Part shown: piece after piece, positions 22,289 to 34,849 of the stretch | How positions within the stretch are numbered: the first letter of the stretch is position 1 | Layout of the letters: every line of letters starts with the position of its first letter | Origin: Limnoperna fortunei | Lineage: Eukaryota > Mollusca > Bivalvia > Mytilida > Modiolidae | Direction of reading: 5' to 3' | Length of the DNA stretch: 64,000 nucleotides | Assembly (NCBI GenBank): GCA_944474755.1 | Contig: OX104117.1 | Location: 74,500,926-74,564,925 of the forward strand | Translations under genes and position numbers: made by a program | The notes under the pieces: model-generated | What the model was told of the DNA's origin: nothing | Database searches by the model: none | What the model saw: only the letters and a program-made list of their open reading frames with translations

Positions 22289-24056
22289 TTTGCTACTTTC
22301 TTAAATTCATTATTGATCTTAATAATATTTGCTATTAGGTTATCACCAAAAACCAAGTTTTTTAGTGTTTATATTGCACATAAATCTTAAATTTGCTTAT
22401 CCTACAATTAACGTTTTAACATAAAAAATAATTGTTTATAGAAGTAAAATGTCATAGATACAAACGTTATAAATTTTTAGGAATTTTGAATAGATTTGTA
22501 AAACTATCATTTTGTTCTATTATTAATGTATACGACCGCCGTAATGACCACCTACCCTTCAACTACCTTTCTCAAATCTGCTACAAAAACTGACAATGAC
22601 AACAACTATTGTCAGTGACAATTATCAAATCATGTTATAACAAAGATTGCCATATTACCCAGTTGGTACACCGCATTATAAATAGGCGTATATATCACAT
22701 TCAGCTAAAAACCTGATATCGTAACTCTGACGAATGTGAAATTGGGCAGGAACAATAAATTATTGTAGATGGTCAAGTTGTAAGTAAGTGCGTTTTGATT
22801 AATGTAATTTTGAATTTTAGAATTGAGTCTAATAGGACGCAAATAAGTGCAAATTTTTGTCTAGTATTATTCTTTGAACGAGCATCTTCCTTTGAGCATT
22901 TATAGTGTCAAAGGACCTAGCTGTGTCATGTTTTTCATTTATATCATTTGCAACAAGTTCTTGGTGGAAAACGATCATGGTAAAATAGATCAAAGTTATA
23001 TAAGGACTTTACATCAAAGAAGCAAAAATTAGGAGACCATTTATTTCTCTCTATAGCAGAATGGCAGCCTACGCCCTAGACTTTGCTACCTTCTTTATTT
23101 CTGTACCCATATTTGAAATGAATTACAAAATGCATCTGAAAATTCATGATAATATTAAAACTCATTCTGATTTAATTGTACTAATCAGATTTATAGTATA
23201 CAGTTTATCTCCGCATTGGAAACTTAATGTATTTATGAGATTTATTGGTTAGACTTTTACGACAGTTGCACTATGTAATTGCATAAAAAAGGAAACTGAA
23301 AATATACCATTAATTACTGTAGTTTTTTTCAAAACAAGTCAAAAAAAGATGAATAAGTAATCATAAAACGGATTATGTTATTGCTTAATTGCAAACTTTG
23401 TCGGCACATAATGTGTTTAAGCTAAAAGAAAATGATTGAGGCACCATAAAGGACTGCATATAAATTTTGTGCAGATTTAAAAAAAGTTTAACCAAGAAAC
23501 AATTGTTTAAAAAATTTTAACATAAAGCGTGATGCGTTTGACAATCGATATGTCGTTAAGCAAAATTTGAAGATTAACTTTTGTTAAAATACAAACGAAG
23601 ATGCATTTGAAGATAGTTTAAATAAAAATCCATACCATCTTCATTCTAACTTTAATTAAACTAAAGAGGTTAGACATCCGTTCGATCAACAATGCTTTGA
23701 ATTGATGTCTTAATCAGTACCTTGTTTGGAGGATCTGATTTCCAGATATTCTAATCCTTTTTTCAGAAGACAACTAATTTTTTTATTAGTAAAATTACAG
23801 TCAATTATGTTTTCTTTATGAGTAAAAATACAGTCAATTATGTTAAGATATAAAACCTTAAACATCAATATAAAATAAAATATAAAACGTCGATTAATGA
23901 AATAATACGATAATCACTATATGTATAAAATAAAACATTGCCTTTTCTTGATATATGTCACAATTTATATTCCAATATTGCCTTACGCATTTAGAAAATA
24001 AGGCAGTTGTCTTTTTAGTTTTACAATAAAGGTTTCTTAATGGTCAAGACTTCAAA
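22289..24056. other. No gene recognised
   Basis: AT-rich. The open frame at 23061-23252 follows an acceptor-like TCTCTCTATAGCAG but has no recognisable domain. Direct repeats of AAAATACAGTCAATTATGTT occur near 23793 and 23825. Confidence 0.5.
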
Positions 24057-24172
24057 ACTGCAGTTTTTCATTAAACAACTCAAAATCTGATTTGTTCCAC
24101 GTACATTAATGTTAGTCTTCAGATGTTCTATGGTCATAACCATGAATTAAATGGTTAATGAATAGTAGGTTA
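24057..24172 (+). pseudogene. Short decayed C-terminal piece of the Penelope-like RT
   Basis: AACAACTCAAAATCTGATTTG, CGTACATTAATGTTAGTCTT and GATGTTCTATGGTC follow 21905-22005 with roughly 70% identity by eye. The segment corresponds to the end of the RT domain. It is the fourth locus of this family. Confidence 0.6.
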
Positions 24173-25272
24173 TTAATTAATTAATATGACATAACCTAAA
24201 TGCCTTTCTGGTCATGTTCAATTTTAGAGCTGTAAACATAGACTTCGGCATTCTGAAATATATTGTTAATGTTTCAATTCGTCGTCCTACAGATATTGAT
24301 GATGTCTTTGAAAGTATTAACGAAGTCTTGTTTGTATTCCAACAATAGACTGTAGGTTTAGGTTTTGTGTTCTGAAATTTGTTACTTGATGTTGCATTTA
24401 ATTACTTAAAAAAATTTGGTTTTTTTGTTATTCATTTTGGTGTAACTATTACTTTAAATATTACCCAACATTACATCGGAAGTATTGGTAAAAAGTATAT
24501 CGTACTGAATTAGTAATGGTGGTGCCCAATAAGGCATATATGTATCACATTTCAATGAAAGTCCGAAAGTTAATAATTTCAGAATTCATCTTCATGCTAA
24601 ATGAATATTTTATTATTGATTTTGTATGCCACCATATGAACCAATTTTCAATTTATATTTGATTATGAAAAAGATAATTCAGGGATAAAAATTACATTAT
24701 CCAGAACGAAACGAGCATAAAAAGTGATTCCGTAGTAATTAATAGTCGATAATTCGATTTTCTTTATCAAATTAGACGATACTAATAAACGAATGAAATT
24801 TGTTTGAAAGTTAATTGAAGATTGTATGTAGAATATGACGAGAGTTTCATCATTAATGATGATGTGCTCATGGCGATTCCTAGATTAATACGGCTTTGTG
24901 CACGGAATTGTAGCTGTCATTTATTTTCAAACAGCTGCTGAGATTGGAAAGTCAAAAATTTTAAAATGCTTATTTCCATAGTTTTCTGACCATGCATATT
25001 TGAAAGACGATAAAGTTTTATGAACAAAATTGGTTTATTTAATAAGCTTTGACGTCATAAACGTGCTATTACATACGTTATAGGTATGATTGAGTACAAT
25101 ATATTGCGATGATTGCATTTACGGGAATGATAAGGTTTTGAATGCGCTATTTTTGTCTTAGTGTCATAAACAGTAAAAATTCCTTACATATATTAGGTGG
25201 GGGAACGATATAAATTTTACGTATCTGATTGCACAAAGTAGTGGCCCGACCGTAGTTTGAAATGGTGGACAG
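24173..25272. other. No gene recognised
   Basis: AT-rich. Nothing assignable. Confidence 0.55.
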
Positions 25273-25349
25273 CTATAGCTGTTAGTTTAAACATATTTCA
25301 TTTTGCTGATTTTTTTGCAAATAAAATATGTTTAAACTAACAGCTATAG
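25273..25349. repeat. Perfect hairpin, 26-bp arms
   Basis: The left arm 25273-25298 (CTATAGCTGTTAGTTTAAAC then ATATTT) is exactly complementary to 25324-25349. The loop is 25 bases of AT-rich DNA. It is likely a small palindromic insertion or recent foldback. Confidence 0.9.
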
Positions 25350-25740
25350 ACCGACAGAAGGCATTGGATGGATGGAACAAATAAAAGAATCAGTCATATG
25401 TATGAGATTAGACCGATGGGCAATTAATAAATTGGTCGTCGGAAGCAGATGGGGAAATAAATAAATCGACAAAAATTATCAGATAAGGTTATAAATTTTT
25501 CGACAATATATATCAGTTTGGACAAAGAAGGAATCAATGGTAGATATCCGATGAGCAAATAAAAAAAATTCTATGAAAAGTAACGGATGGAATGATAAAT
25601 GTATCGACGGAGTTATGAGACAGGGCGTAACAATGTTTCGACCGTAGGAATCAGATGGGGCAATAAATAAATCGACGAAAAGTATCAGATAGGACAAAGG
25701 TTGTAGGTATCAAAGGAGAAAAGTAATAGATAAAACGTAT
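25350..25740 (+). repeat. Degenerate tandem repeat
   Basis: GCAGATGGGGAAATAAATAA then ATCGACAAAAATTATCAGATA at 25444 recurs, nearly intact, at 25647. Weaker copies of the GATGG..AA.TAAATAAAT word lie between. The unit is about 40 bp, with a clearer ~200-bp period. Confidence 0.6.
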
Positions 25741-26940
25741 GGAGTCTATAATGTGTTTCGTTAATAATAAAAGTATATGGTTAAATAACAATTTGACCTT
25801 ATTGTTTAATTGTTGTTGTCTAAATACATGTGTGCTACAATTTCAATTAGTATTCAGCTTCATGGCTTAAATTTGTTTTCATACACACAAAAATTATATC
25901 CCCAAATGTTTTTTCAATCAAAATAAGATATGACGAACCTAAAAGGGTACATGTATATATATATTTATATTGTTTTCAAAAAGACTGGTAACATCATAAG
26001 TATGTCGAAATTAGCCATCATGGATCGTTAATCTCAAAATAGATGTTAACAATACGGAAGCAAAGATTCTAGAAAGAAGTAAAAACTAAAATATTTCTAC
26101 GCTTTTGCAATTATTTCTAATTTGTACTCGTGTTATGCGTAACATCTCGAAAATGGACTTAAAACGGAAGTCATTTACGTAATTTGCACTTTATATTACA
26201 ATCTTGTACATAAACCATTAAAGAGAATTGCATAAAAGTATAGGTTGATGTGACTCTCTATTTTAATGATATTCAAGAGTACGAAAAATGTCTGTTCATT
26301 ACGTAAGAAAATGCATTTAAGAGAAATCTTATCCGATCGAGATCAATTCATACTTCAGTTAGAAGCTTCCTTTCTGTACATTTATATTTTGATTTCGTAA
26401 ATATTTCAACTCTCTACTAAGACACATAACGACTTTTAGTTTTTATCACACAGTCTCTGAGAAATCCATGCAAAACTGTCCACATGGTTGGCGGGGGTGC
26501 GGGTCAGTAATTTTGATAAATTTTATGTAATGAATAGGCACTAAAAAAGATGTTTTTGTCTTGTATCCAAACCGTTTTTGCAATGTCTTCTTTATTTCCA
26601 GAAAACCGGTTGTCTTCTTTTTTTACAAATTTTTCTTATGAAAAAATCAGATTGTTCACATCTAACATTTTCAACTGAGACAACCACGTTAAATATCTCA
26701 TATTATTTATTGAAGTAGAATACAATTGTGTTTTTTCGTCAATGAAAAAAAATCAAATTATATTTTCGAAACAAATGGAAACCCATATCTTGAACACGCC
26801 AAAATATGCACTCCTTCAAAATCTCTGTAAGAATGCAATCCAGTGAAAATATTCTCATATCACTGACCCTCTTCTGTAGTACCCTCATAGTGTTATTAAT
26901 TAATAAGATGAAATTGCTGAGCAAATGATGTCAGGTTTAG
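25741..26940. other. No gene recognised
   Basis: AT-rich. Nothing assignable. Confidence 0.55.
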
Positions 26941-27390
26941 ATGAGCATAATTTACCCCCTTTTTCAATATTTTTTCCAAAAATATTGATCTTAGTCAAAG
27001 CAGGCTTTAGTTTTTCAACACACTACAAAAACACAAACATGATTGAAAACACCTAGATGATGATCCCCAACAAATTTGAATTAAATTAACCAAACAGTTT
27101 ATGTAAAAAGTCAAAAATGGTTAACAATAAGCATACTAACTTCAACATTAGTTTTAAGATCATTTTAAAAATTATACACATGTCAATATTTTCATTCTGA
27201 ACAAGTTTACACTTCTTAGAGTTTAGTTAAATGTAGCAGTTTTGGAGACATTTGAAAAAAAGTTATTATCTGACCCCAGTTCTATTTGACTGGTCAAGTT
27301 TCAATTAAATCCTTTCAGTGATTAAGGACGATGATTGATGCACACTGTTGACAAAGCCCACATGGACCTCTAGTCCAAGTGATCTAAAAC
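26941..27390 (+). repeat. Dispersed repeat ending in CACATGGACCTCTAGTCCAAG
   Basis: The 3' end is related to 2115-2150: a GATGATTGATGCACA.TG block, then CCCACATGGACCTCTAGTCC and AAGTGATCTAAAAC. The inverted GGACCTCTAGTCC is the diagnostic element. The body is diverged. Confidence 0.5.
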
Positions 27391-28085
27391 ATAATTAATA
27401 TCTAAATATATGTATCTGTAAATTCATTAACAATTCATGAAAATCAAGGTTCTGTTTACATATGGATCTTTTTAAAAGAATTTGTGAAGTATTTAGTAAT
27501 AAGATGATTCACATGGTATCCATTTTCGCTCTAGACAGTTCTCTGATCTGATAATTCCTTTCTAATAACACTCCATGTTTTCAATGATGTTTTAAACATT
27601 AAGATCATCTGAAACATCAACCTCAGCTATCTTAATTTGTTGGACTTGGCAGTTGATTCCATGTTTGCGTTCTTAAAAGTGAATATGCCTACGTTTGGAC
27701 TGCGTATTTAGTTGCATGATAACCATTCACTTAACTTAGCTTACTAGTTCTATCTGGTTTTCTTGATTTTTCAGCGATGATCTTTTGCAGTTTTTTACCC
27801 CGACAATATATATTGACTGATTGTATTTCAAAAAGAAATGCCTTAACTTGTGGTAAATCTAACAACTTTTTTGACTTCTTTAATGTGCGCAAGTGAGGTT
27901 CAGTGTGTTTCTTAGTTGGGATAACGAGTAAATGTCTGGAGATTGGTTATATGTTAACAGTCTATAAAAATAATAGTCTATTTTGTATAAAAAACAATAA
28001 TTGGCTGGTTTTCAGTTCCAGTCTTTTTATGGTTATAGGAAATGGAAAATGTAAAAATGGGAGCTAATTCGATGTGATGCTTATA
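27391..28085. other. No gene recognised
   Basis: AT-rich. Nothing assignable. Confidence 0.55.
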
Positions 28086-28640
28086 TTCAGTCTGTGTCTA
28101 TAGTATTGACGAAAACTGTCAATTGTATCGTTGCATACTCTTCTAGACTTGTATATTGTTTTGTGTTTATCGTCATGTTTGTCGATCCGATAATTAATAA
28201 GTTTACTGGTTGGTACTTTCTTTACACTCTTTATATAATATTTTGAACTACTTGTATTGTGTAGATACATGATCCCAGTGGACTTGTATTATTCCATCTC
28301 CAAATGAAAAAAATACTTCAAACATTTAGAGATAAACGCCACTGATAAGTCTTGAGTAGACGAAACGCGCGCCTGGCGTACTGAATTAATCACCTTGGTA
28401 ATTTTGATAACATTTTGTTGGAATATTTGAGCAAAGCAAAGTGACAGCTCCTCCCCATGTAGCATGTAGCGGGAATAGTAGGAGTAGTCTGTGTCTATTG
28501 TGTTGACAAAACCACCGTCAAATGTATCGTTGTATACTCTTCTAGACTTATTATTATTTTTTGTTAATGCTCTATAGTCATGTTTGTCGATCCGATACTT
28601 AATATGTTTACTGGTTGGTACTTAATTATCAAACAAAAAT
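28086..28640. repeat. Mussel-type repeat with internal 135-bp duplication
   Basis: 28090-28225 and 28487-28622 are ~85% identical by eye: GTCTGTGTCTAT.GT.TTGAC, ATGTATCGTTG.ATACTCTTC, TCATGTTTGTCGATCCGATA, GTTTACTGGTTGGTACTT. Between them lies GACGAAACGCGCGCCTGGCG with TACTGAATTAAT, the reverse of the GCGCGTTTCGTC module at 12187. A 68-codon minus-strand frame at 28064-28270 is probably incidental. Confidence 0.6.
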
Positions 28641-29139
28641 CTTTTAAAATTTAAAACGCGTGTTTGCAGCTGAGATGTTTGCATGTTAGTTACTTTATCG
28701 ATACATTTTTATACATTTATGAACATGTGCTCACTTGGTTTTTAAGACGTGAAGATTTATAAGTGGCCAGAAACTTGTCAGAAGCTTCATCATTTTTTTG
28801 CAAAGAATAAAGTATACCGATGTTGCTAATATTCTATGAAAGACCATAAGACTTTATTCATCCCGGGTCATTTTGTAATGTATAGTTAGTAGTCTTTTGT
28901 AAAGGGTTACTAAAACTAACAGTGATCCAGCAGTAATGTAAAATGGTATACATGTACTTGTTTCCTAGCTAGCGCTCTAGTCTCTTATAAATGTCGTTGC
29001 ATTAGTGAAATATTACTAGATAATCAATTGACATATTGCTTTGGTTAAGTAGTACGTTAATGTAGTATAGTTCTTCAACAGAAAAAATAATAGCATAGGT
29101 GTAAACAAAGTATCATAAAAATATTGAAGTTATAAAATT
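28641..29139. other. No gene recognised
   Basis: AT-rich spacer. Nothing assignable. Confidence 0.5.
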
Positions 29140-29215
29140 TATCGCGCGTTTTGTCTAAACAAGGCTCATGAATGGCTCGTCAACCCAAAATTTCAAAACT
29201 GTATTCAAAATCTGT
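29140..29215 (+). repeat. Fragment of 'GCGCGTTTCGTCTA' repeat
   Basis: TATCGCGCGTTTTGTCTAAA then CAAGGCTCATGAATGGCTCG. Diverged copy of the 12187 module. Confidence 0.45.
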
Positions 29216-31799
29216 CCAGAATCATTAACACATTGTGAAGACCGTTAAAATACTTAATATATCAGAGCAGCATTAATATAATTTTTCTACATCATTGAAA
29301 GAATCAATGATATTTTTTAACACATATCTGTTATAAGGTACTAGTTTTGGTGGTTCTAAACCTTGATGTGAGTAGTAAATAATTAAAATACTGACGACAG
29401 ATCATATCCGAAGAAATGATCCAATCTTTCTCCTTTCAATAATAATAACTGGTATGTTTATTAAACGCTACGTTCTGTTAATCTTGTTGTTCGAGCCAAC
29501 AGCCTCATCTATTATAGACATGCCAATTTTTGTTTCATTATTTTACATAGTATAAAGTTAATATTGGCGATTAATTATTTTTATTTTGGAAATAATTGTG
29601 GGCTGACCAGAAATAAAATGGATATCGGTTAATACACGATTAGTCGCAACATTTTTTTAAAACTTCACCTCGAAAGTGTTATACATCCGAATAATGTATT
29701 ATAACACTAGGATGACTATGTCAATTCGAGACATATCTGTACAATATCAGCAAAGTATCGTGATCAAAATAAATTCATAAGTTTTTGACACAAACTATGA
29801 TAGATGTAGTTGTTTACAACAATTTAAAAGCTGATATCCCGGACAAAATGTCACTATAGATAAGTATCGTTCGATGACGTTTTACGAAATAGAAAATTAA
29901 CACAACTGTCATGCGTTATTTAATAAAAATCATAAACTGTCTATACGCTCCTGGCTAGCAACTCTATCTTGTTTCTCTTGTAATGCTTCAAATGTAAACA
30001 TATTATCTTTGATAAATTTCGTGCTTTGTTCAACGCTAAGTCTTGTACTTCGTGGAAATGTTTGATTGTTAGGATATGATTGTCTTTTATCAAATACGAA
30101 TTACAGTGAATAAATGATAACAAGTTACAACTCCAAAGTAGAGCATAAAAAAATCCAAAAATTAGTTCAAGAAACCGAAAAACTTGAAAATCAACAACCA
30201 AAAATAAAGCAGCAACTACAATGGTCCTGATTTGGATCAGATATTTCAAGAAATTGTGTGGGTTGCACCAGTTTGATGGCATGCAAAATCTTCCGCGTCC
30301 CACATTTTTGCGATAAAGTATTAACTGTTAAAATGTTCCTTTCAAAGATTAAAACCGAACGTTTAATTTGCTTAAATCCCATAACTAGATGACAATAGAC
30401 ATAGAGCATTACAAGGTATGTCAGTTTTTACAATACAGTTAAGGACGATATAACTTTATTAGTAGTCGATTAATAGTCTAAAAGATAGATCTTGCCTTAA
30501 TGATCATTTAACGTGGTTCCAGTTTCAATATATGTAATTCTTTATGTATTGGCCAAATAAAACCGGAAAAAAATTCAACAAGCCAAAACAACATTTTAGT
30601 TTAAAAGAATGTGAATCTTGCATAGTCAAATTTACTCTATCTACATATATTATAGTTCTGAACATATTTGACAATTCCCTTTATTTTACCATTAGGCAGT
30701 GTCGGCCAACCCACACAAATCACAATCCTACATACGTAATTTTTGTTTGCAGTTTCAGAAAAGAGTGATGTTAGGAACACACGCCATTTAATTTATAATA
30801 CTGTTCCACGTGAGAAATAAACAGATTCTTAACAATAACTTCTCTGAAACTTGAAGACGTTTCAACATTTCTACTATTCACATAACTATTTATATAAGCT
30901 CTCAAAAAATATCTCCCATTAAAATGGGGATTTATGCAACAGGTGTAAGATGAAAACTTTTGTATTGTAAAGGCTTTGAAAGATATATTTTACTGTGACA
31001 CTTTCATCTGCTTAGAACAATATGCCTAATTTGTCGGTAGGTGTTAAAGCCAAAATGTTCATTTTTGTATATTTTATGTACTTTATTTCTATCACACAGT
31101 CAGTTAACGTAACTTATTTTTAGCATGCTCATACATAATACTACAAGTATGATGCTTTGCATAAACTTGCTCCCGCGAACAATAACAAACAATATAGTAT
31201 ATTTGTGATATACTTCAGAACATATAAGCTCTTTACTATCTGTTAAATCCTTAATTTTCCCAGCAGACGTTGTTATTTGATTTATTAAACTATGATTAAA
31301 TTTTAATGGTGTAGCTTACATTGGCTTAAAGCATCATTAAGACCGTATAATCTTGTCCGAAATGTCAAGTAGTTATCAAATGTAATTTCTAGACTATATC
31401 AAACTGGTATTATTCTGCAATAAAATTCACGACTTTAGAACATTTTAATGAACGTCATGTCCAGAAGAAGATTTAATCCTTATATATAGATTGTATTTGG
31501 TTGGATCAATATCCTGGACATGATCTATAGCTCTTGTGAACACCGTTTTTATAATTGATCTGTTAGAAGCATGTTTGAATACAGTATATAGTTATGGCGC
31601 TGAGACATTTTACTAAAGAAAAAGATAAATTTACTTAACCCGGGCATAGCAATAAAGGCTTCCTGATAAAACATTTGTCTTGCTACTATTGGATTGTCAA
31701 TTGTTTACATTGCAGGGCGATTGACCTCGTAATTGTTCAGTCTGTCTTACTAATAAAATAAATTAACGCTGATAGTTTTTATTGCAAAGAAAGAACGAT
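29216..31799. other. No gene recognised
   Basis: AT-rich, 2.6 kb. A 120-codon minus-strand frame (30303-29941) has two hydrophobic stretches but no family I recognise and no supporting context. Nothing else is assignable. Confidence 0.5.
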
Positions 31800-31859
31800 A
31801 GTCGTAATTACCTTGAGGAATTTAGGTTGCCAGACCTATATACCCAAATATATTATGAT

Positions 31860-33060
31860 TTTGTGTTCAGTCTTATTTTCTAACCTGAAAATACTGAAAA
31901 CCAGAAAAGGCGATCGTTGATCATCCTTTCCATAGTAACAAAGACAATTTGTGAGGGCTATAGGCCGACAGTTCGATGCATCCAAGTGATCTTTCATTGA
32001 CTTAGATACAATAGTAGCTATATTTCAAATAAATGCCAAGGCAACCTTTCCGAAAAGATTCAGAAAACACCGGAGGGACGATTGTGGCAGATGTTTGAGT
32101 TGTTGGATGATGGATATCATCTAGACCACATGATGCATAGTGAGATTTGTTTAAAGAAATGTTCAGCACTGATGTCAACAAGTCGTGTCCATCCTTTAAA
32201 TGATGGACATTTCTTTTATTATTTTCCCTTTAATTTTACGAATCATATTAAAATGAGTATGGTACTTTTATTTAGAAACAAAGCTACGCCACGAGGTGCG
32301 TCTTCTTTGTTTCGTTACCCCGGGAGCTTTCGCTCGGAAAATTTGGAATTGGTTGAGATTTTTTTGTATTGGGTGTTTATTAATGCGTCGTTCAGCAATT
32401 TTACTATCTTTAATAGCGTCCTCACAGATGTCACCGTAACATGGTTTACTTGGATTGTTTGGATTTGTTGCGGTCTTAGTAATGTTTTCATCAACAATCG
32501 AAATGAAAGTTTTATAAAATTTTAACATTAATCAGAAATGCCATCAAAAGTGTCAGAATATAGCATGTTGTTCTCTTTTGGAAGAATGTAAACATTAATT
32601 GGAATATGATCATTGCCACAAAGATCGCTTTGGACTTTCCATGAAAAGTCGGGCAAGTAAGAGGGATCTGTCATTGTAAAACGATTGCTGAATATAATCC
32701 ATTCCCAGTCTTCAAGTAATATATGGGGCCGGTAGCTGATCAGTGAGGTTTTCTAAATGATTTAATTTTAAAGAATAATTGGGAGGAATATATACAGAGT
32801 ATAAAGTAATTTGTCTGAAGATATCCTAATTGCGAAATTAATGACACAGTTTGATCTTAACGAGAATAGTAGAGCCGCCAGCAGCTCTATCATTCTCCTA
32901 TAAATATATGATGCATTTAAAGTAGTTTTAAAGATATATTATCATTTCGTTTTGGAGACAGAATGCGACAAGAAGAAAGGCTCGCACAAGTAGTATAAAT
33001 TTAAGAAAATTATCTAAGTCATCGACTATTCCATTGTACAATTTTACACATAGTTGACAG
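31860..33060 (-). pseudogene. LINE fossil: AP-endonuclease, linker and start of RT
   Basis: Reading downward on the minus strand, the endonuclease starts with KIVQWNSR (33045-33022). It continues RAAGGSTILVK (about 32886-32854) and SVYIPPNYSLKLNHLENL (about 32808-32755), where the GDFN box that should follow has been deleted. It ends FSWKVQSDLCGNDHIPINV, whose NDH matches the SDH catalytic box. An 86-codon open linker (32528-32268) has KPCYGDICEDAIKDSKIAER and QRRRTSWRSFVSK, the basic region between EN and RT of Jockey/I-type elements. RT entry follows: IKHLPQSSLRCFLNLF (about 32090-32045), then DHLDASNCRPIALTNCLC and MINDRLFWF to about 31890. Stops and frameshifts are frequent. Weak continuation may reach 31800. 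Upstream, 33065-33250 may be the tail of ORF1. Confidence 0.8.
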
Positions 33061-33300
33061 TTGCTTAGGAACTATTCCGATTATTTTTGCTGGGGGGATC
33101 TGCTTTTAGGTCTAGTGTCTGGGGGTTGTGTATCCATGTGTTCGCCCCTGACATTTGTGCCCAGATCATCTAAACTTCCAAACTTGTTGTGGACCTTAAT
33201 AGAATCCCGAAGCAGTTTTGGAGTACGATCTTCATTTTGATTTTATTTGAAACGTAAATGGCGCGACAAGCTGGAGATTGCGATTCAGTTTAAAATTTGA
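33061..33300 (-). pseudogene. Possible ORF1 tail of the LINE
   Basis: The minus strand reads GSLDDLGTNVRGEHMDTQPP then DTRPKSRSPQQK immediately before the endonuclease. It is a hydrophilic, basic-ended stretch in the place of ORF1's C-terminus. No zinc knuckle is visible. Confidence 0.35.
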
Positions 33301-33784
33301 AATTTCCTTGCAACCAACTCTTAACTATGTATTACGAAATGCACATTAACACTGAAATGTATTTTAGAAGTTTTTAATAATTATTTGTAACAATTTGCCC
33401 TACCATCATGTGACGTGATGATATGTTGAAATCGATATTGTTTGCAACTGAATGGCATCGGTTACGTCGTTATCAATGGTAGACAAATACCATTGTTTTA
33501 TCTGTTCAGATGTAACCATTAACTTAAAAGATCTATTTAAATATGTTTTCTTTAAATAAAATGCTTTGAATCTATCCAATGTACAAGAAAAAACAGGTTT
33601 AGGAAAACACTTTTGTAAGATGTAATTAAGTTACCTAAAATAAGTAAATATTTTTTTAAAAAAAAAGATTGTTTTGAATCTGTTCAATGAATAAGAAAAG
33701 AAACACGTGTAAGAAAACACTGTTGTAAGTTATGTAATGATTAAGTCATTTTCATAAAAAATATACTATCGAAGGTAGGGGTTT
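33301..33784. other. No gene recognised
   Basis: AT-rich. AAGATTGTTTTGAATCTGTTC and the neighbouring TAAGAAAACACT.TTGTAAG echo 33560-33620, suggesting a diverged ~120-bp tandem duplication at 33545-33740. Confidence 0.45.
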
Positions 33785-33892
33785 TGTTCTGTGAACTCCG
33801 GCTTTCTCCCTCCAATAAAAATCTGGACGCCATGATATAGCTGAAAAATTAGCTGTACATTCAAACAAACAAACAAACATAAAAACATTACG
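33785..33892 (+). mobile_element. SINE family A, 3' end only
   Basis: GTGAACTCCGGCTTTCTCCC, CAATAAAAATCTGGACGCC, ATATAGCTGAAAAATTAGCTG and a (CAAA)n tail. This matches the 3' end of the tRNA-derived SINE at 57602-57868. The head is absent (5' truncation). Confidence 0.7.
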
Positions 33893-34555
33893 AACGTTGT
33901 CATAAAAATAGTTATTGTAATGTTATGTATATTCCAAACTTAATCATACGGTTCATGTATATCTGTAAGAAAAATGTACGTACAATCTTCATATTGAATG
34001 TCCCGAATATAGACAGCAACACAAATAAATAACTATACAATAAAACAATTTTTAAATACGAAAATAATTATTACAGGTAAATATCATTATTATTTTATAA
34101 AACATTAATTGCACTAACTCTCAAAATTAAAAGCCACGTGTATCAATCAGATACTTAGTACAATACCTGAACATAACAGGGTCATTTAAGGACACAGTTT
34201 TAATTAAAGAAGTTCATCTAAGTATAAATAACGCCAAAACAGAATTAATTTTAAAATGCGTTTAACTAGAACACATTTTAATCAATTCATTTAAAAACTG
34301 TTTCTAAAGGTCAAATCTGAAATAATTTACTTTAATACACATTTAACGGTCCCAGCTACTGGACTATTAAATTCCATATCTACATAAAGGGTTTAAAAAG
34401 AAAATGAAAGTAAGAGCTTTAATTTAGCTAATTTTCAGAACACTTTGTTATGGGCCGCAACGAAAACTCCAAAGGAACCGGCATGCATGAACATACTATC
34501 ACAAAGGTAAGTCTATATAAAATACGATAGCTTTCCTATGCAGTAATTTTGTTGA
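33893..34555. other. No gene recognised
   Basis: AT-rich. Nothing assignable. Confidence 0.5.
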
Positions 34556-34686
34556 GTGGCTGTATATATTGTGGCTGATACGCAATGCTCTACTCAAAGA
34601 TCTACCTAGTGCGTCCCCATTTAATAAATAGGGTATGGGTTCTAGTTGGAGGTTAGTGGTTATAATACGGAAAAATTGGACGCAAA
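34556..34686 (+). mobile_element. Family B, 5' fragment
   Basis: ACGCAATGCTCTACTC, TACCTAGTGCGTCCCCAT and GGTTATAATACGGAAAAATTGG follow the 5' end of family B. Confidence 0.6.
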
Positions 34687-34849
34687 ACATTGTTGTTGTC
34701 GTGTTTTAAGAATGCCACGATAATCGCATGTAAAAACACCCTTTGTAATTATCAACCAAAAAGTTTTTGCAGTAACACAAGGCTAAATTCTCCCTTCCTT
34801 GATCGATCCGTACTACTGCTGGATGGAGGTTTAAGGATGTTCGCTGGTC

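Noticed and set aside
29941..30303. 120-codon minus-strand open frame with two hydrophobic stretches
   Set aside because: AT-rich low-complexity composition, no recognisable family, no splice or promoter context. Such a length is expected by chance in 64 kb of AT-rich DNA.
32082..32525. 147-codon plus-strand open frame
   Set aside because: It lies antisense to the LINE endonuclease-RT remnant, whose motifs are clear on the minus strand.
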